From: Planctomycetaceae bacterium
Lineage (GTDB): Bacteria; Planctomycetota; Planctomycetia; Planctomycetales; Planctomycetaceae
Assembly (NCBI GenBank): GCA_041398785.1
Contig: JAWKUA010000021.1
Location: 66,347 to 130,346 of the forward strand
Direction: 5' to 3'
Length of the DNA: 64,000 nt
Within the stretch, counting starts at the first letter, position 1; each line of letters begins with the position of its first letter. Shown here in pieces: positions 49,831 through 58,794 of the stretch. The notes below the pieces were generated by a model that worked only from the letters and a program-made list of their open reading frames with translations, ran no database searches and was not told the origin of the DNA. Both the position numbers and the translations under genes were made by a program.

Positions 49831-51876
49831 TCAGAAACACGTCAACACAACGACGACGGCTGTGACGACACCGATCAACATGACTCCGGCATACGCGGAA
49901 AGCAGTCCGTTGTGCAGAAGTCGCGGCCACTGTCCGATCCATCGCGGAACGGAACCGGCGGCGTCAAGCAATCCGTCAATCAGATATCGATCCAGAGCGA
50001 CGGCCAGCTTCGAAAGTGCCACAATCGGCAGCACGATGAAGCCGTTCAGGATTTCGTCGAGGTAAAACTTATTCAGCGACAGGCGATACAACGGTCCCAT
50101 GCGCCGCGCGAACGTTCGCGGCACGCCGGGAGCCGCCACATACATCCACCATGCCGCCGCGACTCCCGCGACAGCGACAAGCGTACTGACGGCCATAACG
50201 CCCCAGTGAAGTCCGTGTGATTCCGCGGCCTGCAGTCCGCCGGACATCTGCATTCGCGATGCAAATGCGTGAGTCGGTCCCAGCAGCAAGCCGGCTCCGA
50301 CCGCCAGGACCGCCAGAATTCTCAGCGGCCACGCCATAATCGCGGTCGCTTCGTGAGGATGATCGCCGGCTTCTTCCGGGAATCGTTCGTCGCCGTGGAA
50401 TGTTCGGAAGTACGCTCGAAACGCGTAGAACGCGGTCAGCAGCGCGGTGACGATCGCGACGAATCGGATGGTCAGGAAAAACGAACCATACTCGGCGTGA
50501 CGCGACGCTTCCGCCAGGACCGCCAGGATGTCGTCCTTGCTCCAGAAGCCGGACATCAGCGGCAACCCCGCCAGCGCCGCGGCGCCGCAAAGGAACGTCC
50601 AGTGAGTCACCGGAAGGGCTTTTCGCAGTCCGCCGAAGCGGCGCATGTCGATGACGTCTCCCATCGCATGCATCAGGCTTCCCGCAGCCAGAAACAACAG
50701 CGCCTTGAAGAACGCGTGCGTCAACAGATGAAACATCCCCGCGGTGACGGCTGACGTTGCCAGTTCGGCTCCGGCTGCCGCGGCACCCAGCGCCATGAAC
50801 ATGTAGCCGAGCTGACTGACGGTGGAATACGCCAGCACTCGCTTCAGATCTGTCTGCGTCAGCGCCGTCAGTGCCGCGATCAGCGCCGTGACCGCGCCGA
50901 TTCCGGAAACAGCGAGTTGAGCCTGCGGAGCCAGCACGAACAGCGGAGTGCAGCGGGCCACAAGGTAAACGCCGGCGGTGACCATCGTCGCCGCATGAAT
51001 CAGAGCACTGACGGGTGTGGGCCCTTCCATCGCATCCGGCAGCCAGACCGACAGCGGAAACTGAGCCGACTTGCCCATCGCTCCCAGAAACAGACACAGG
51101 CAGATCAGCGTGATCCGTTCGGGATGAGCAGCCCCCGTGGCCGCCAGCAGCGCCGGTTGGTTCAGGATGTCGTCGAACGCCAGTGAACCGAACGTTTGCC
51201 AGATCAGCAGAATTCCGGCAATCAATCCGAAGTCGCCGACACGATTGACGACAAACGCCTTCTTCGCGGCAGCGGCAGCCGACGGTTTTTGAAACCAGAA
51301 CCCGATCAGCAGGTAGCTGCAAAGTCCGACCGCTTCCCAAAACACAAACAACATCAGAAAACTGCCGGACAGCACCAGCATGCACATCGAAAACACGAAC
51401 AGGGATACCGCTGCGAAGAATCGGGGATAACCTGGATCGTGCCGCATGTATCCGGCGCCGAACAGCGCCACCAGCAGCGAAACTCCGGTGACCATGCTGA
51501 GCATCATGGCTGTCATCATGTCCGCCTGCAGATCAATGCGGACCGACACTGACCCGACCTGCAGCCACAAATAGCCGATTCCCGTGATCGCAGGTTTGGC
51601 GGCAGCGATCTCGCCGCTAACGTGACCGCCGCTGTCATCACTCGTCGGACCGCTGTGTGCAATCGCAGCTTGCGCGGGCGCTGACGACTGCTGCGAAGGA
51701 AGAATGTGCAGTGTCAACACCAGCGAACACACGAACGCCACGCCCAGTCCGGCCCAGCAAAACAGATGACTGCGGGCTTTCAGCAGCCGCGGTCCCGGCA
51801 GCGCGATCAGTACCGCAGCGCACAGTGGAGCGAGCGGGATCAGCCAGAGAATCTGTTGTTTCAGAGTTTCAGACAT
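49831..51876 (-). CDS. nuoL: NADH-quinone oxidoreductase subunit L
   Basis: A 681-residue proton-pumping subunit with the long C-terminal arm. Motifs seen include FFAAVSLFVFSMCMLVLSG, FWEAVGLCSYLLIGFW, LPDAMEGPTPVSALIHAATMVTAG (split here to keep it short: SALIHAATM) and LTQTDLKRVLAYSTVSQLGYM. A polar loop of about 50 residues sits between helices 2 and 3 (residues about 60-110). It lies 58 bases after nuoK. Confidence 0.95.
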   Translation of the reverse strand: MSETLKQQILWLIPLAPLCAAVLIALPGPRLLKARSHLFCWAGLGVAFVCSLVLTLHILPSQQSSAPAQAAIAHSGPTSDDSGGHVSGEIAAAKPAITGIGYLWLQVGSVSVRIDLQADMMTAMMLSMVTGVSLLVALFGAGYMRHDPGYPRFFAAVSLFVFSMCMLVLSGSFLMLFVFWEAVGLCSYLLIGFWFQKPSAAAAAKKAFVVNRVGDFGLIAGILLIWQTFGSLAFDDILNQPALLAATGAAHPERITLICLCLFLGAMGKSAQFPLSVWLPDAMEGPTPVSALIHAATMVTAGVYLVARCTPLFVLAPQAQLAVSGIGAVTALIAALTALTQTDLKRVLAYSTVSQLGYMFMALGAAAAGAELATSAVTAGMFHLLTHAFFKALLFLAAGSLMHAMGDVIDMRRFGGLRKALPVTHWTFLCGAAALAGLPLMSGFWSKDDILAVLAEASRHAEYGSFFLTIRFVAIVTALLTAFYAFRAYFRTFHGDERFPEEAGDHPHEATAIMAWPLRILAVLAVGAGLLLGPTHAFASRMQMSGGLQAAESHGLHWGVMAVSTLVAVAGVAAAWWMYVAAPGVPRTFARRMGPLYRLSLNKFYLDEILNGFIVLPIVALSKLAVALDRYLIDGLLDAAGSVPRWIGQWPRLLHNGLLSAYAGVMLIGVVTAVVVVLTCF

Positions 51877-51934
51877 CGCGGTTCAGTCCGACAGCGAACA
51901 GTGCAGGAAGAAATGCAATATGAAAAGACTCCGG

Positions 51935-52387
51935 TCAGGAAAACGACGCCGGACAGCGACTCGCCGCAGGCACGGAACCGGCAGGCGTCAGTCGGGGTTC
52001 GACCCTGAGCGGTCCCGGTTCAGAATCCATTTCGAAGTTGCGGTCGGCTTCGGCCGCGGACGCGGAAACCGGGGTGGTGTCGGGGTCGCGCAGTCCGGTC
52101 CAATTTCGGATATCCAGCGAATGCGACTGCCGGTACAGCGCCAGCACGAGCGATAGCGCCAGTCCCGCTTCGCAGGCGGCGATTGTCAGGCTGAAAATCG
52201 TAAACGCCTGGCCTTCGAAATTTCGGTGCATATGACCGAACGTCACCAGCGTCAGCGACACTCCGTGCAGCATCATTTCCGCCGACAAAATCATGACGAT
52301 CAGGTTTCGTCGCGTGATGAAGCCAATCGTGCCCAGCACAAACAACCCGGCGCCGATCAGCAGGAATTGTTCCGCGTCGTGAGTCAT
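51935..52387 (-). CDS. nuoK: NADH-quinone oxidoreductase subunit K, with C-terminal tail
   Basis: A 150-residue membrane subunit. Residues 1-100 are typical NuoK with three helices and the conserved glutamates in MILSAEMMLHGVSL and IAACEAGLALSLVLALYR. Ordinary NuoK ends near residue 100; here about 45 polar residues follow, with low conservation expected. Its start overlaps the nuoJ stop by four bases (ATGA). Confidence 0.92.
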   Translation of the reverse strand: MTHDAEQFLLIGAGLFVLGTIGFITRRNLIVMILSAEMMLHGVSLTLVTFGHMHRNFEGQAFTIFSLTIAACEAGLALSLVLALYRQSHSLDIRNWTGLRDPDTTPVSASAAEADRNFEMDSEPGPLRVEPRLTPAGSVPAASRCPASFS

Positions 52388-53106
52388 CGCGAATCGTTGC
52401 TCCGTCCCGGCGCAATCGCGATGGCTCCGACTGCGGCAATCAGCAGCACGGTCCCCGCCAATTCGACGGCAAACAGATAGTCACTGAACAGCGTTCGACC
52501 CAGCCCCTGCAGACTTCCGGCTGGATGTTGTTCATCGACAGCGCTGAGTGAATTCATGGCGGTGACTTCGATCACCGGCTGCCGGGAGCCGTTCTGCATT
52601 GTCGCAATGATGGCCAGCAGTAGCGCGAATGCCGCGAGCGTGGTCAGCAGCGGCTGATGTGATCGCTGATCACAGGCTGAGTGCCCGGCCTGCTGAGCCA
52701 GCATGACGACGAACAAGAACGTCACAATGACGGCTCCCGCGTAGACGATCATCGTCGCCGCCGCCAGAAACGGTGCGCTTCGCAACAGAAACAGCCCGCA
52801 CGTACACAGTGTCACAAGAGCAAACCACAGCGCGGAATATTCGGCGGACCGGCTGGTGATCGTCAATACGCCGCAAACCAGTGCGCCGCTGCCGAACAGC
52901 CAGAACAGTCCATCCGCGACCAGATCGCCCGACAGGTGTCCGCCGGAACCGGTGAATGCAAACACACCTGCTACGGTCAACAGCAGCCCCGGCAGTTTCG
53001 GTCGCTGAGTTGTCCGGCGAGTTACCGGCATCAGCCACAGAACTCCCGCGACCCACAACAGCACAGCAGTCACCTGCAGCGGATGAAGATTCAGCCACGC
53101 GTTCAC
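52384..53106 (-). CDS. nuoJ: NADH-quinone oxidoreductase subunit J
   Basis: A 240-residue membrane subunit. The GTG at 53106 overlaps the nuoI stop by four bases (GTGA) and is the likely start; a longer frame to 53163 adds 19 basic residues. The NuoJ signature is ALWFALVTLCTCGLFLLRSAPFLAA and MIVYAGAVIVTFLFVVML. Two extra hydrophobic segments at the N-terminus (about 10-65) precede the usual five-helix core. Confidence 0.88.
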   Translation of the reverse strand: MNAWLNLHPLQVTAVLLWVAGVLWLMPVTRRTTQRPKLPGLLLTVAGVFAFTGSGGHLSGDLVADGLFWLFGSGALVCGVLTITSRSAEYSALWFALVTLCTCGLFLLRSAPFLAAATMIVYAGAVIVTFLFVVMLAQQAGHSACDQRSHQPLLTTLAAFALLLAIIATMQNGSRQPVIEVTAMNSLSAVDEQHPAGSLQGLGRTLFSDYLFAVELAGTVLLIAAVGAIAIAPGRSNDSR

Positions 53107-53879
53107 GGCGCGTCTCCCAGCTTGGTGGAACCGTACCGGCCGCGGGATTCGTTCGTGCCGCATTCACCGATCACGCCGGGACTTGATGTCCGGGCCGCTC
53201 GATCGGATGACGGAACGGACGTCGCGGGAGCCACCGTGGGCAGGTTGTCGAAGTCAGATGCCGGACCGAGTACTCCGCGATGCGTTCGCACGGGGTCGCG
53301 GCCGTTGTGCCGGGTCTGGTCGAAAATTCTGAGCAGTTTTTCCCGGTCGAAGATCATGGAATCGCGGGTGTCTCCGGTCAGATCGAAAATGTGAGTCAGT
53401 TCAATGGCATCCACGGGACACGCTTCTTCGCACATCCCGCAGTAAATGCAGCGCAGCTCGTCCAGTACAAACGACGCGGGAAACTTGTCGCGATCCGGCC
53501 AGTCGTCGGGAGCCGCCGCCGCTTCGATTTCGATGCAGCGGGCCGGACACGCGGTCGCACACATCATGCACGCGACGCACTTCACACGGTCCTGTTCGTC
53601 TCGATTCAGACGATGAACGCCGCGGTAATGCGTCGGCAGATCGGGTGAAACTTCCGGGTACTGCTGAGTCACCGTGTCCCGCCGAACAACGTGCTGAAAC
53701 GTCGTCTTCAGTCCCTCTACGATGGCGGGAACAAACGTGGATTCCCAGAACCCGATTTCCGGTTCTTCCAGCCACATCACGGACTTCTTCGTAGTTGACG
53801 ATGCATGAGACGCCGGCCGTGCGGACGCGGAAGTGTCCGCTGCCGGTGCGGCGGTCGTCTGTGAATGAGATTCCGTCAT
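53103..53879 (-). CDS. nuoI: NADH-quinone oxidoreductase subunit I
   Basis: A 258-residue peripheral subunit carrying clusters N6a and N6b. The ATG at 53879 overlaps the nuoH stop by four bases (ATGA); the open frame to 54113 is not needed. Two ferredoxin motifs are seen, CVACMMCATACP and CIYCGMCEEACP. It has about 40 extra polar residues at the N-terminus and about 60 at the C-terminus compared with usual NuoI of 160-180 residues. Confidence 0.93.
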   Translation of the reverse strand: MTESHSQTTAAPAADTSASARPASHASSTTKKSVMWLEEPEIGFWESTFVPAIVEGLKTTFQHVVRRDTVTQQYPEVSPDLPTHYRGVHRLNRDEQDRVKCVACMMCATACPARCIEIEAAAAPDDWPDRDKFPASFVLDELRCIYCGMCEEACPVDAIELTHIFDLTGDTRDSMIFDREKLLRIFDQTRHNGRDPVRTHRGVLGPASDFDNLPTVAPATSVPSSDRAARTSSPGVIGECGTNESRGRYGSTKLGDAP

Positions 53880-55147
53880 GGCCGTTCCGATCTGCGCGAC
53901 ATGGCCGCAATGTTCATCAGGTCGATCTTCGAATCGTGTTCGTACGGTTCGGCAGTCCCGGGAAGTGGACCCGCGACAAACGGGGCGACTCCTCGCAGTG
54001 CCCGTCGCTGCTCGGGCGTTACGGTAGAGCGCCGTTCGGCTGCTGCCGCGCGGAGATTCGTGCTGATGACGCCCCATGCCGTGAACAGTACGAGCGAACC
54101 TGCCAGCAGCCACCAGCGGCTGAGTTCAAAATGCCGCACGAACATCACCATCACAACATTGGTCACAGCCAGCGGGATCATGACCTTCCAGGCCAGTTCC
54201 ATCAGTTGGTCAAACCGGAAGCGGGGAATTGTCCACCGCAGCATGATGATCAGCCAGATCGACGCGAACACCTTCGTCAGCAGCACGGCCAGCTTGACCA
54301 GCCAGGCTCCGAAGTACGTGCTTTCCGGCGTGGCAATCCCGGGAAAATGCCAGCCGCCAAAGAACAGAATCGATGTCAGAAAGCTGATCGTGATGACGTG
54401 TGTGTATTCGCCGAGAAAGAACATGGCCCACTTCAAAGCGCTGTATTCCGTATGCCAGCCGCCGACGAGTTCCTGTTCGCATTCCGCCAGGTCAAACGGC
54501 AGCCGATTGGCTTCGGCCAGAGAACTCGTAAAGAACAGCAGGCAGGCGAGTGGCTGGTACCAGATGTTCCAGCCGAAGAAGCCTCCCGCGGCCTGCTGAT
54601 CCAGAATCTGCTCCAGGTTCAGAGAGTTCGACAGCAGCGCGATGCCCAGCACTGACATGCCCAGCGGAATCTCATAGCTCACGACCTGAGCACTCGCCCG
54701 CATGGCTCCCAGCGCGCTGTACTTGTTGTTCGACGCCCAGCCGCCCAGCACAATTCCATAAACGGCGACGCTGGTCACGGCAAAGATGAACACTAGCCCG
54801 ATGTCAATGTTCGGCGCGATGATGAAACGCAGCCACGACGGAGCATCCTGCACAGGACCAAACGGCACGACTGCCAGGGCCAGCATCGTTGTAAACACGG
54901 AAATCAGCGGAGCCATCAGGTACAGCACGCGGTCGACGTGCGCCGGAATCACCTCTTCCTTCAGCAGCAGCTTGATGCCGTCCGCGATCGGTTGAAAAAG
55001 ACCGGCCGGACCGACGCGATTCGGACCGATACGATCCTGCATCCAGGCGCTCAGCTTGCGTTCCAGCAGAATCAGATAGTTGCACACGCCCGGTACGGCG
55101 GCGACTACGATTCCGATCGTCAATAATGAAATCAGGGTTTCAGACAT
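53876..55147 (-). CDS. nuoH: NADH-quinone oxidoreductase subunit H
   Basis: A 423-residue membrane subunit at the quinone chamber. It shows ERKLSAWMQDRIGPNRVGP, GWASNNKYSALGAMR, AQVVSYEIPLG and LAECEQELVGGWHTEYS, with the acidic residues of the E-channel. About eight helices are seen, and the last 60 residues are polar. It begins 11 bases after the nuoG stop. Confidence 0.95.
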   Translation of the reverse strand: MSETLISLLTIGIVVAAVPGVCNYLILLERKLSAWMQDRIGPNRVGPAGLFQPIADGIKLLLKEEVIPAHVDRVLYLMAPLISVFTTMLALAVVPFGPVQDAPSWLRFIIAPNIDIGLVFIFAVTSVAVYGIVLGGWASNNKYSALGAMRASAQVVSYEIPLGMSVLGIALLSNSLNLEQILDQQAAGGFFGWNIWYQPLACLLFFTSSLAEANRLPFDLAECEQELVGGWHTEYSALKWAMFFLGEYTHVITISFLTSILFFGGWHFPGIATPESTYFGAWLVKLAVLLTKVFASIWLIIMLRWTIPRFRFDQLMELAWKVMIPLAVTNVVMVMFVRHFELSRWWLLAGSLVLFTAWGVISTNLRAAAAERRSTVTPEQRRALRGVAPFVAGPLPGTAEPYEHDSKIDLMNIAAMSRRSERP

Positions 55148-55158
55148 ACCTGCTTCCG

Positions 55159-56829
55159 TCAGGTGGAAAGTGCCTCGGCCGTTTGCGGAGATGCCGCCGG
55201 TGTTCCCTGTCCCTTCAGGTTGGGACCGACCAGTCCGGCAAGTTCCGGAACGGCGGACGCGATTTCACGCCGCAGTGAATCACCGTCGAACAAGCCGATT
55301 CGCCCGCTGAGTTCCCACAGCAGTCGATTGTCCGCGCGTGTGTTGTCCGGACCCCGCACGGATCGGCGAATCATCTGCGCGAGTCCGTTGTGATTGACGA
55401 ACGTTCCGTCACGTTCAACAAACGTGCCGGACGGCAGCACGTGGCTTGCGTACTTCAGAATCGGCGACGGCAGGATGTCCTGCACAATCACCTGGTCCGT
55501 TTTCGAAAACGCGTCGGCCTGTGATTCGGAAATCCATCCTTCCGGGTCGCCGCCGACGAGGTAGACGGTGCGGAAGCTGTTCCGGGACGCTTGCCGCAGC
55601 AGTTCCTCAAACGTCGGTACCGTTCCGCAGAAGTGACGCAGAACAGCTTCGACCCCGACTCGATTCGGACACTTCTCGGCTCGAATCGTGAACCTTACCG
55701 GTTCGACGACGCGGCCATCGACATCCTTCGGATACTGATCGTCTTCGCCGTCGCTGCGAACCGGCCCCAGAGCGAGCATTGCGTCGTTCGAAATGCTCGT
55801 CAGCAGACTTCCCAGCAGCCAGGCTTCTTCGACCGTCATCCACGGCGACAACACGGCCGCGAGACCACCATCCTTAGATGACGCGGGCAGCCTTAGCGCC
55901 GATCGAACCGAATGCAGCACGCAGTCCCAGTCGGACGTGACCATTCGGCCGTCGGAACGCTGCTGAGGAACCGTCAGCCGGTGTTCGGACAGCGTATACT
56001 TCCAGCCGAAGCGGCCGTCGTCGCACATGAAACTTCCCTGAGCCGCCGGGTTCGGTCGCGGACGAAGCCGGTACACGCGATCTTCGTTCTGATCCAAGAA
56101 AACACTGCAGCCCGTACTGCAGCCGGGGCACACGGAGGAACTTGTTTTCAGCCACCAGACTCGCTGCTTGTACAGAAAGTCGCTGCTGCACAAGGCTCCA
56201 ACGGGACACAGATCCACAACGTTGCCGGCCAGTTTGTTGTTGCACGGATAACCCGGAAACACGTCGATCTCTTCGTGAGTTCCGCGGCTGACGACGTGAA
56301 GTTCGGACGTACCGCTGACTTCGCGAGTAAACCGGACGCAGCGAGTACACATGATGCAGCGATCGGTGAACAGCGTGATCTGGTCGCCGATGTGTTCCTT
56401 GTCCGGCTTGATGTTTTTTGGTTCGTCCAGCCGGCTGTAGCCGCGACCGTAGCGAAAACTGTAGTCCTGCAGAAAACACTCACCCGCCTGATCACATACC
56501 GGACAGTCCAGCGGATGATTCAGCAGCAGGTATTCCAGGGTGGCTTTGCGGGCTTCCTTCACTTTGGGACTGTCGGAAATAATCACGGTGCCGTCCCTGG
56601 CTGGTGTCTGACAGCCGGGCACCAGCTTCGGCTGCATCTGAACGGTGCCGTCAGATTTGCGTTCTCCGACTTCCATCAGACACATGCGGCAACTGGCGAC
56701 GACCGACAATTCCGGATGCCAGCAGTACGCAGGAATTTCAACGCCGACGCGCTGAGCTGCCTGGATGCAGTTCAGACATTCGTCCGCGCCGATTTCGACG
56801 GGCTGATTGTTGATCGTCACGATGGCCAT
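55159..56829 (-). CDS. nuoG: NADH-quinone oxidoreductase subunit G (short form)
   Basis: A 556-residue iron-sulfur subunit. The N-terminal ferredoxin domain carries the [2Fe-2S] ligands (YCWHPELSVVASCRMC...CQ), the N5 ligands HPLDCPVCDQAGEC, the N4 ligands CIMCTRC, and a further CPGCSTGC. The molybdopterin-oxidoreductase-like remainder is shorter than in Paracoccus or Escherichia coli (about 690-910 residues). It lies 30 bases after the restored end of nuoF. Confidence 0.93.
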   Translation of the reverse strand: MAIVTINNQPVEIGADECLNCIQAAQRVGVEIPAYCWHPELSVVASCRMCLMEVGERKSDGTVQMQPKLVPGCQTPARDGTVIISDSPKVKEARKATLEYLLLNHPLDCPVCDQAGECFLQDYSFRYGRGYSRLDEPKNIKPDKEHIGDQITLFTDRCIMCTRCVRFTREVSGTSELHVVSRGTHEEIDVFPGYPCNNKLAGNVVDLCPVGALCSSDFLYKQRVWWLKTSSSVCPGCSTGCSVFLDQNEDRVYRLRPRPNPAAQGSFMCDDGRFGWKYTLSEHRLTVPQQRSDGRMVTSDWDCVLHSVRSALRLPASSKDGGLAAVLSPWMTVEEAWLLGSLLTSISNDAMLALGPVRSDGEDDQYPKDVDGRVVEPVRFTIRAEKCPNRVGVEAVLRHFCGTVPTFEELLRQASRNSFRTVYLVGGDPEGWISESQADAFSKTDQVIVQDILPSPILKYASHVLPSGTFVERDGTFVNHNGLAQMIRRSVRGPDNTRADNRLLWELSGRIGLFDGDSLRREIASAVPELAGLVGPNLKGQGTPAASPQTAEALST

Positions 56830-56859
56830 GATTCGGAATTCAGGTTTTCCAGTCGGCGG

Positions 56860-57113
56860 TCAATGCACCGACATCAATTGCTGAGCGGACGTGACGGTGG
56901 AACGATGTCCGCGAATATAGTCATCAAAGTCGCTGCGAAATTTCCTGATCGCGTTTTTCACCGGCCAGGCAGCTCCATCGGACAGGCCGCAGATTGTGGT
57001 GCCGGGAATGATGCCCATGGAACCTGCCACTTCCAGCAGCAGATCCGGGTCTTCCGGTCTGCCATGCCCGGAACGAATGCGATCCAGGATCTTCGTCATC
57101 CACGCGGTGCCTT
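56860..57113 (-). pseudogene. nuoF: 3' part of nuoF in a shifted frame
   Basis: The second frame reads GTAWMTKILDRIRSGHG, then PDLLLEVAGSMGIIPGTTICGLSDGAAW, ending ...DDYIRGHRSTV. This is the conserved NuoF C-terminus with the fourth N3 ligand Cys (TICGLSDGAAW). Joining it with one extra G after CGC gives a single 444-residue protein, the normal NuoF length. It could be a true mutation or a sequencing/assembly error. Confidence 0.85.
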
Positions 57114-58193
57114 GCGGCAGGGAGTACACTGGCCGCAGGATTCGTGCGACATAAACCGGCAGCAGTTGTAGAGAACGTCGACCATGCTGGTCTGATCGTC
57201 GACGACAACAACTGCGGCGGTTCCCAGACCCAGACACCCGACTTTCGCGGGACCGGCGAAGTCCAGCTTCGTGTCCAATTCGTCCGCCGACAGAAAACCC
57301 ATGCTGATGCCGCCGGGAACGACTGCTTTGGCTTTCCTCCCCTTCCAGACACCGCCGGCATGTTCTTCAATCAGTTCGCGGGCGGTGACTCCCAGCGGTA
57401 GTTCAACGCAGCAGGGATGATTGACGTGACCGCTGATGCAGTACAACTTTGGGCCGTAGCTTCCTGGATCACGGGGATTCGCGGGGTCGGGAGGAACTCC
57501 GATCGACTTGAACCAGTCGACTCCGCGGCGCAGGATCTGAGTCACACAGCACAGCGTTTCAACGTTGTTGACGATCGTGGGTTTGCGAAACAGTCCCTCA
57601 ATGGCCGGAAACGGTGGCTTGATTCGCGGCCAGGCGCGCTTGCCTTCCAGACTTTCAATCAGACCTGTTTCTTCGCCGCAGATGTAGGCTCCGGCGCCCC
57701 GATGAAGGACGATGTCCAGATCGAAGCCGGTCCCAAGGATGTTCTTCCCCAGCAATCCGGCCGCGTAGCACTCGCGAATCGCCTGGTCCAGCACACGATA
57801 ACAGCGGCCATATTCAAACCGCAGATAGATGTAGGCGTGATTGGAACGGATGGCTCGGCAGGCAATGATGATGCCCTCCAGCAACTGATGCGGATCGCGT
57901 TCCATTAGAACGCGGTTGTTGAACGTACCCGGCTCGCTTTCGTCGGCGTTGACACACAGATAGATCGGGCCCGGATGATCCTTGGGCAGGAACGTCCATT
58001 TCAGACCGCATGAAAAACCGGCTCCCCCGCGGCCCCGCAGTCCGGAGTCCTTTATGAGATTTGTGACCTCCGCCGGGGCACGTTCCAGGATTGCCTTCAA
58101 TTGTCCGTAGCCACCGTCCGCGCGATATCCCTGCAGCGAGGTGCTGTCGGGCGTATTGATGCGGGCCAGTAAAACGGGTTCAAAGGAGGTCAT
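57096..58193 (-). CDS. nuoF: NADH-quinone oxidoreductase subunit F, frame broken near the 3' end
   Basis: The NADH-binding flavoprotein subunit. The frame gives 365 residues with the FMN/NADH site GRGGAGFSCG, NADESEPGTF and YICGEETGLIESLEG, and reaches the N3 cluster segment SCGQCTPCR. It then runs into KAPRG and a stop. In intact NuoF the text continues REGTAWM...; one G is missing between the codons read from 57114 and 57113 (minus strand). The remaining 83 residues are present in another frame (see the next entry). As read, the protein lacks the fourth Cys of N3. Confidence 0.88.
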   Translation of the reverse strand: MTSFEPVLLARINTPDSTSLQGYRADGGYGQLKAILERAPAEVTNLIKDSGLRGRGGAGFSCGLKWTFLPKDHPGPIYLCVNADESEPGTFNNRVLMERDPHQLLEGIIIACRAIRSNHAYIYLRFEYGRCYRVLDQAIRECYAAGLLGKNILGTGFDLDIVLHRGAGAYICGEETGLIESLEGKRAWPRIKPPFPAIEGLFRKPTIVNNVETLCCVTQILRRGVDWFKSIGVPPDPANPRDPGSYGPKLYCISGHVNHPCCVELPLGVTARELIEEHAGGVWKGRKAKAVVPGGISMGFLSADELDTKLDFAGPAKVGCLGLGTAAVVVVDDQTSMVDVLYNCCRFMSHESCGQCTPCRKAPRG

Positions 58194-58298
58194 CGCGGCA
58201 GCTCAGTTCGCAACAGGTAGACACGAAAAATGTGGCTTCAATCAAACAGAAAATGCATAGGCAACACGGCCAGGTAGACAAAATCGATCCAGCCGAAG

Positions 58299-58775
58299 TC
58301 AGTCCAGCGCGTTCAGCAACTCCACCGCGGAGTCAGCGGTCATATTTGCATGGCAGTCTTCATCGACAAGCATGCATGGAGCACCCTCACAGGCTCCCAG
58401 GCATTCGGCGAATTCCAGTGTGATCCTTCCATCCGCAGTCCGGTGTCCGGGACACACATCCAGTCGCCGGCACAGTGATTCCCATAATTCTTCGCCGCCG
58501 CGGAGGGCACAGGAAATACTGCGGCAGACCCAGACACGATGCGTTCCCAGAGGATTCTGTTCCGGCTTAAAGAAGTTGTAGAACGACATCGTGTCGTGAA
58601 CTTCGGACGGATGCAGTTCCAATAGTTCCGCGATCTCGACAATCGCCTGACGAGACACACACCGCTGAGCGTCATGAACAATGTGCAGCGCGGGCAGTGT
58701 GACGGCTCGCTTGTTCGGGTATTTCGGAAACTCGCTGCGAATGCGGTCCCGCAGTTCTTCGTTCAAAACGACCAT
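58299..58775 (-). CDS. nuoE: NADH-quinone oxidoreductase subunit E
   Basis: A 158-residue thioredoxin-fold subunit with the N1a [2Fe-2S] cluster. The ATG at 58775 is preferred; a frame to 58850 overlaps nuoD. Ligands appear as CRSISC and CLGACEGAPC. The N-terminal helical part is typical (FPKYPNKRAVTLPALHIVHD). It lies 19 bases after nuoD and 105 bases before the nuoF start. Confidence 0.93.
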   Translation of the reverse strand: MVVLNEELRDRIRSEFPKYPNKRAVTLPALHIVHDAQRCVSRQAIVEIAELLELHPSEVHDTMSFYNFFKPEQNPLGTHRVWVCRSISCALRGGEELWESLCRRLDVCPGHRTADGRITLEFAECLGACEGAPCMLVDEDCHANMTADSAVELLNALD

Positions 58776-58794
58776 GTTGTCTGACAGCTCCTGA

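Noticed and set aside
50069..51385. 438-codon frame inside nuoL
   Set aside because: Same strand, other frame of nuoL; the translation is Arg/Ser/Gly-rich without membrane helices.
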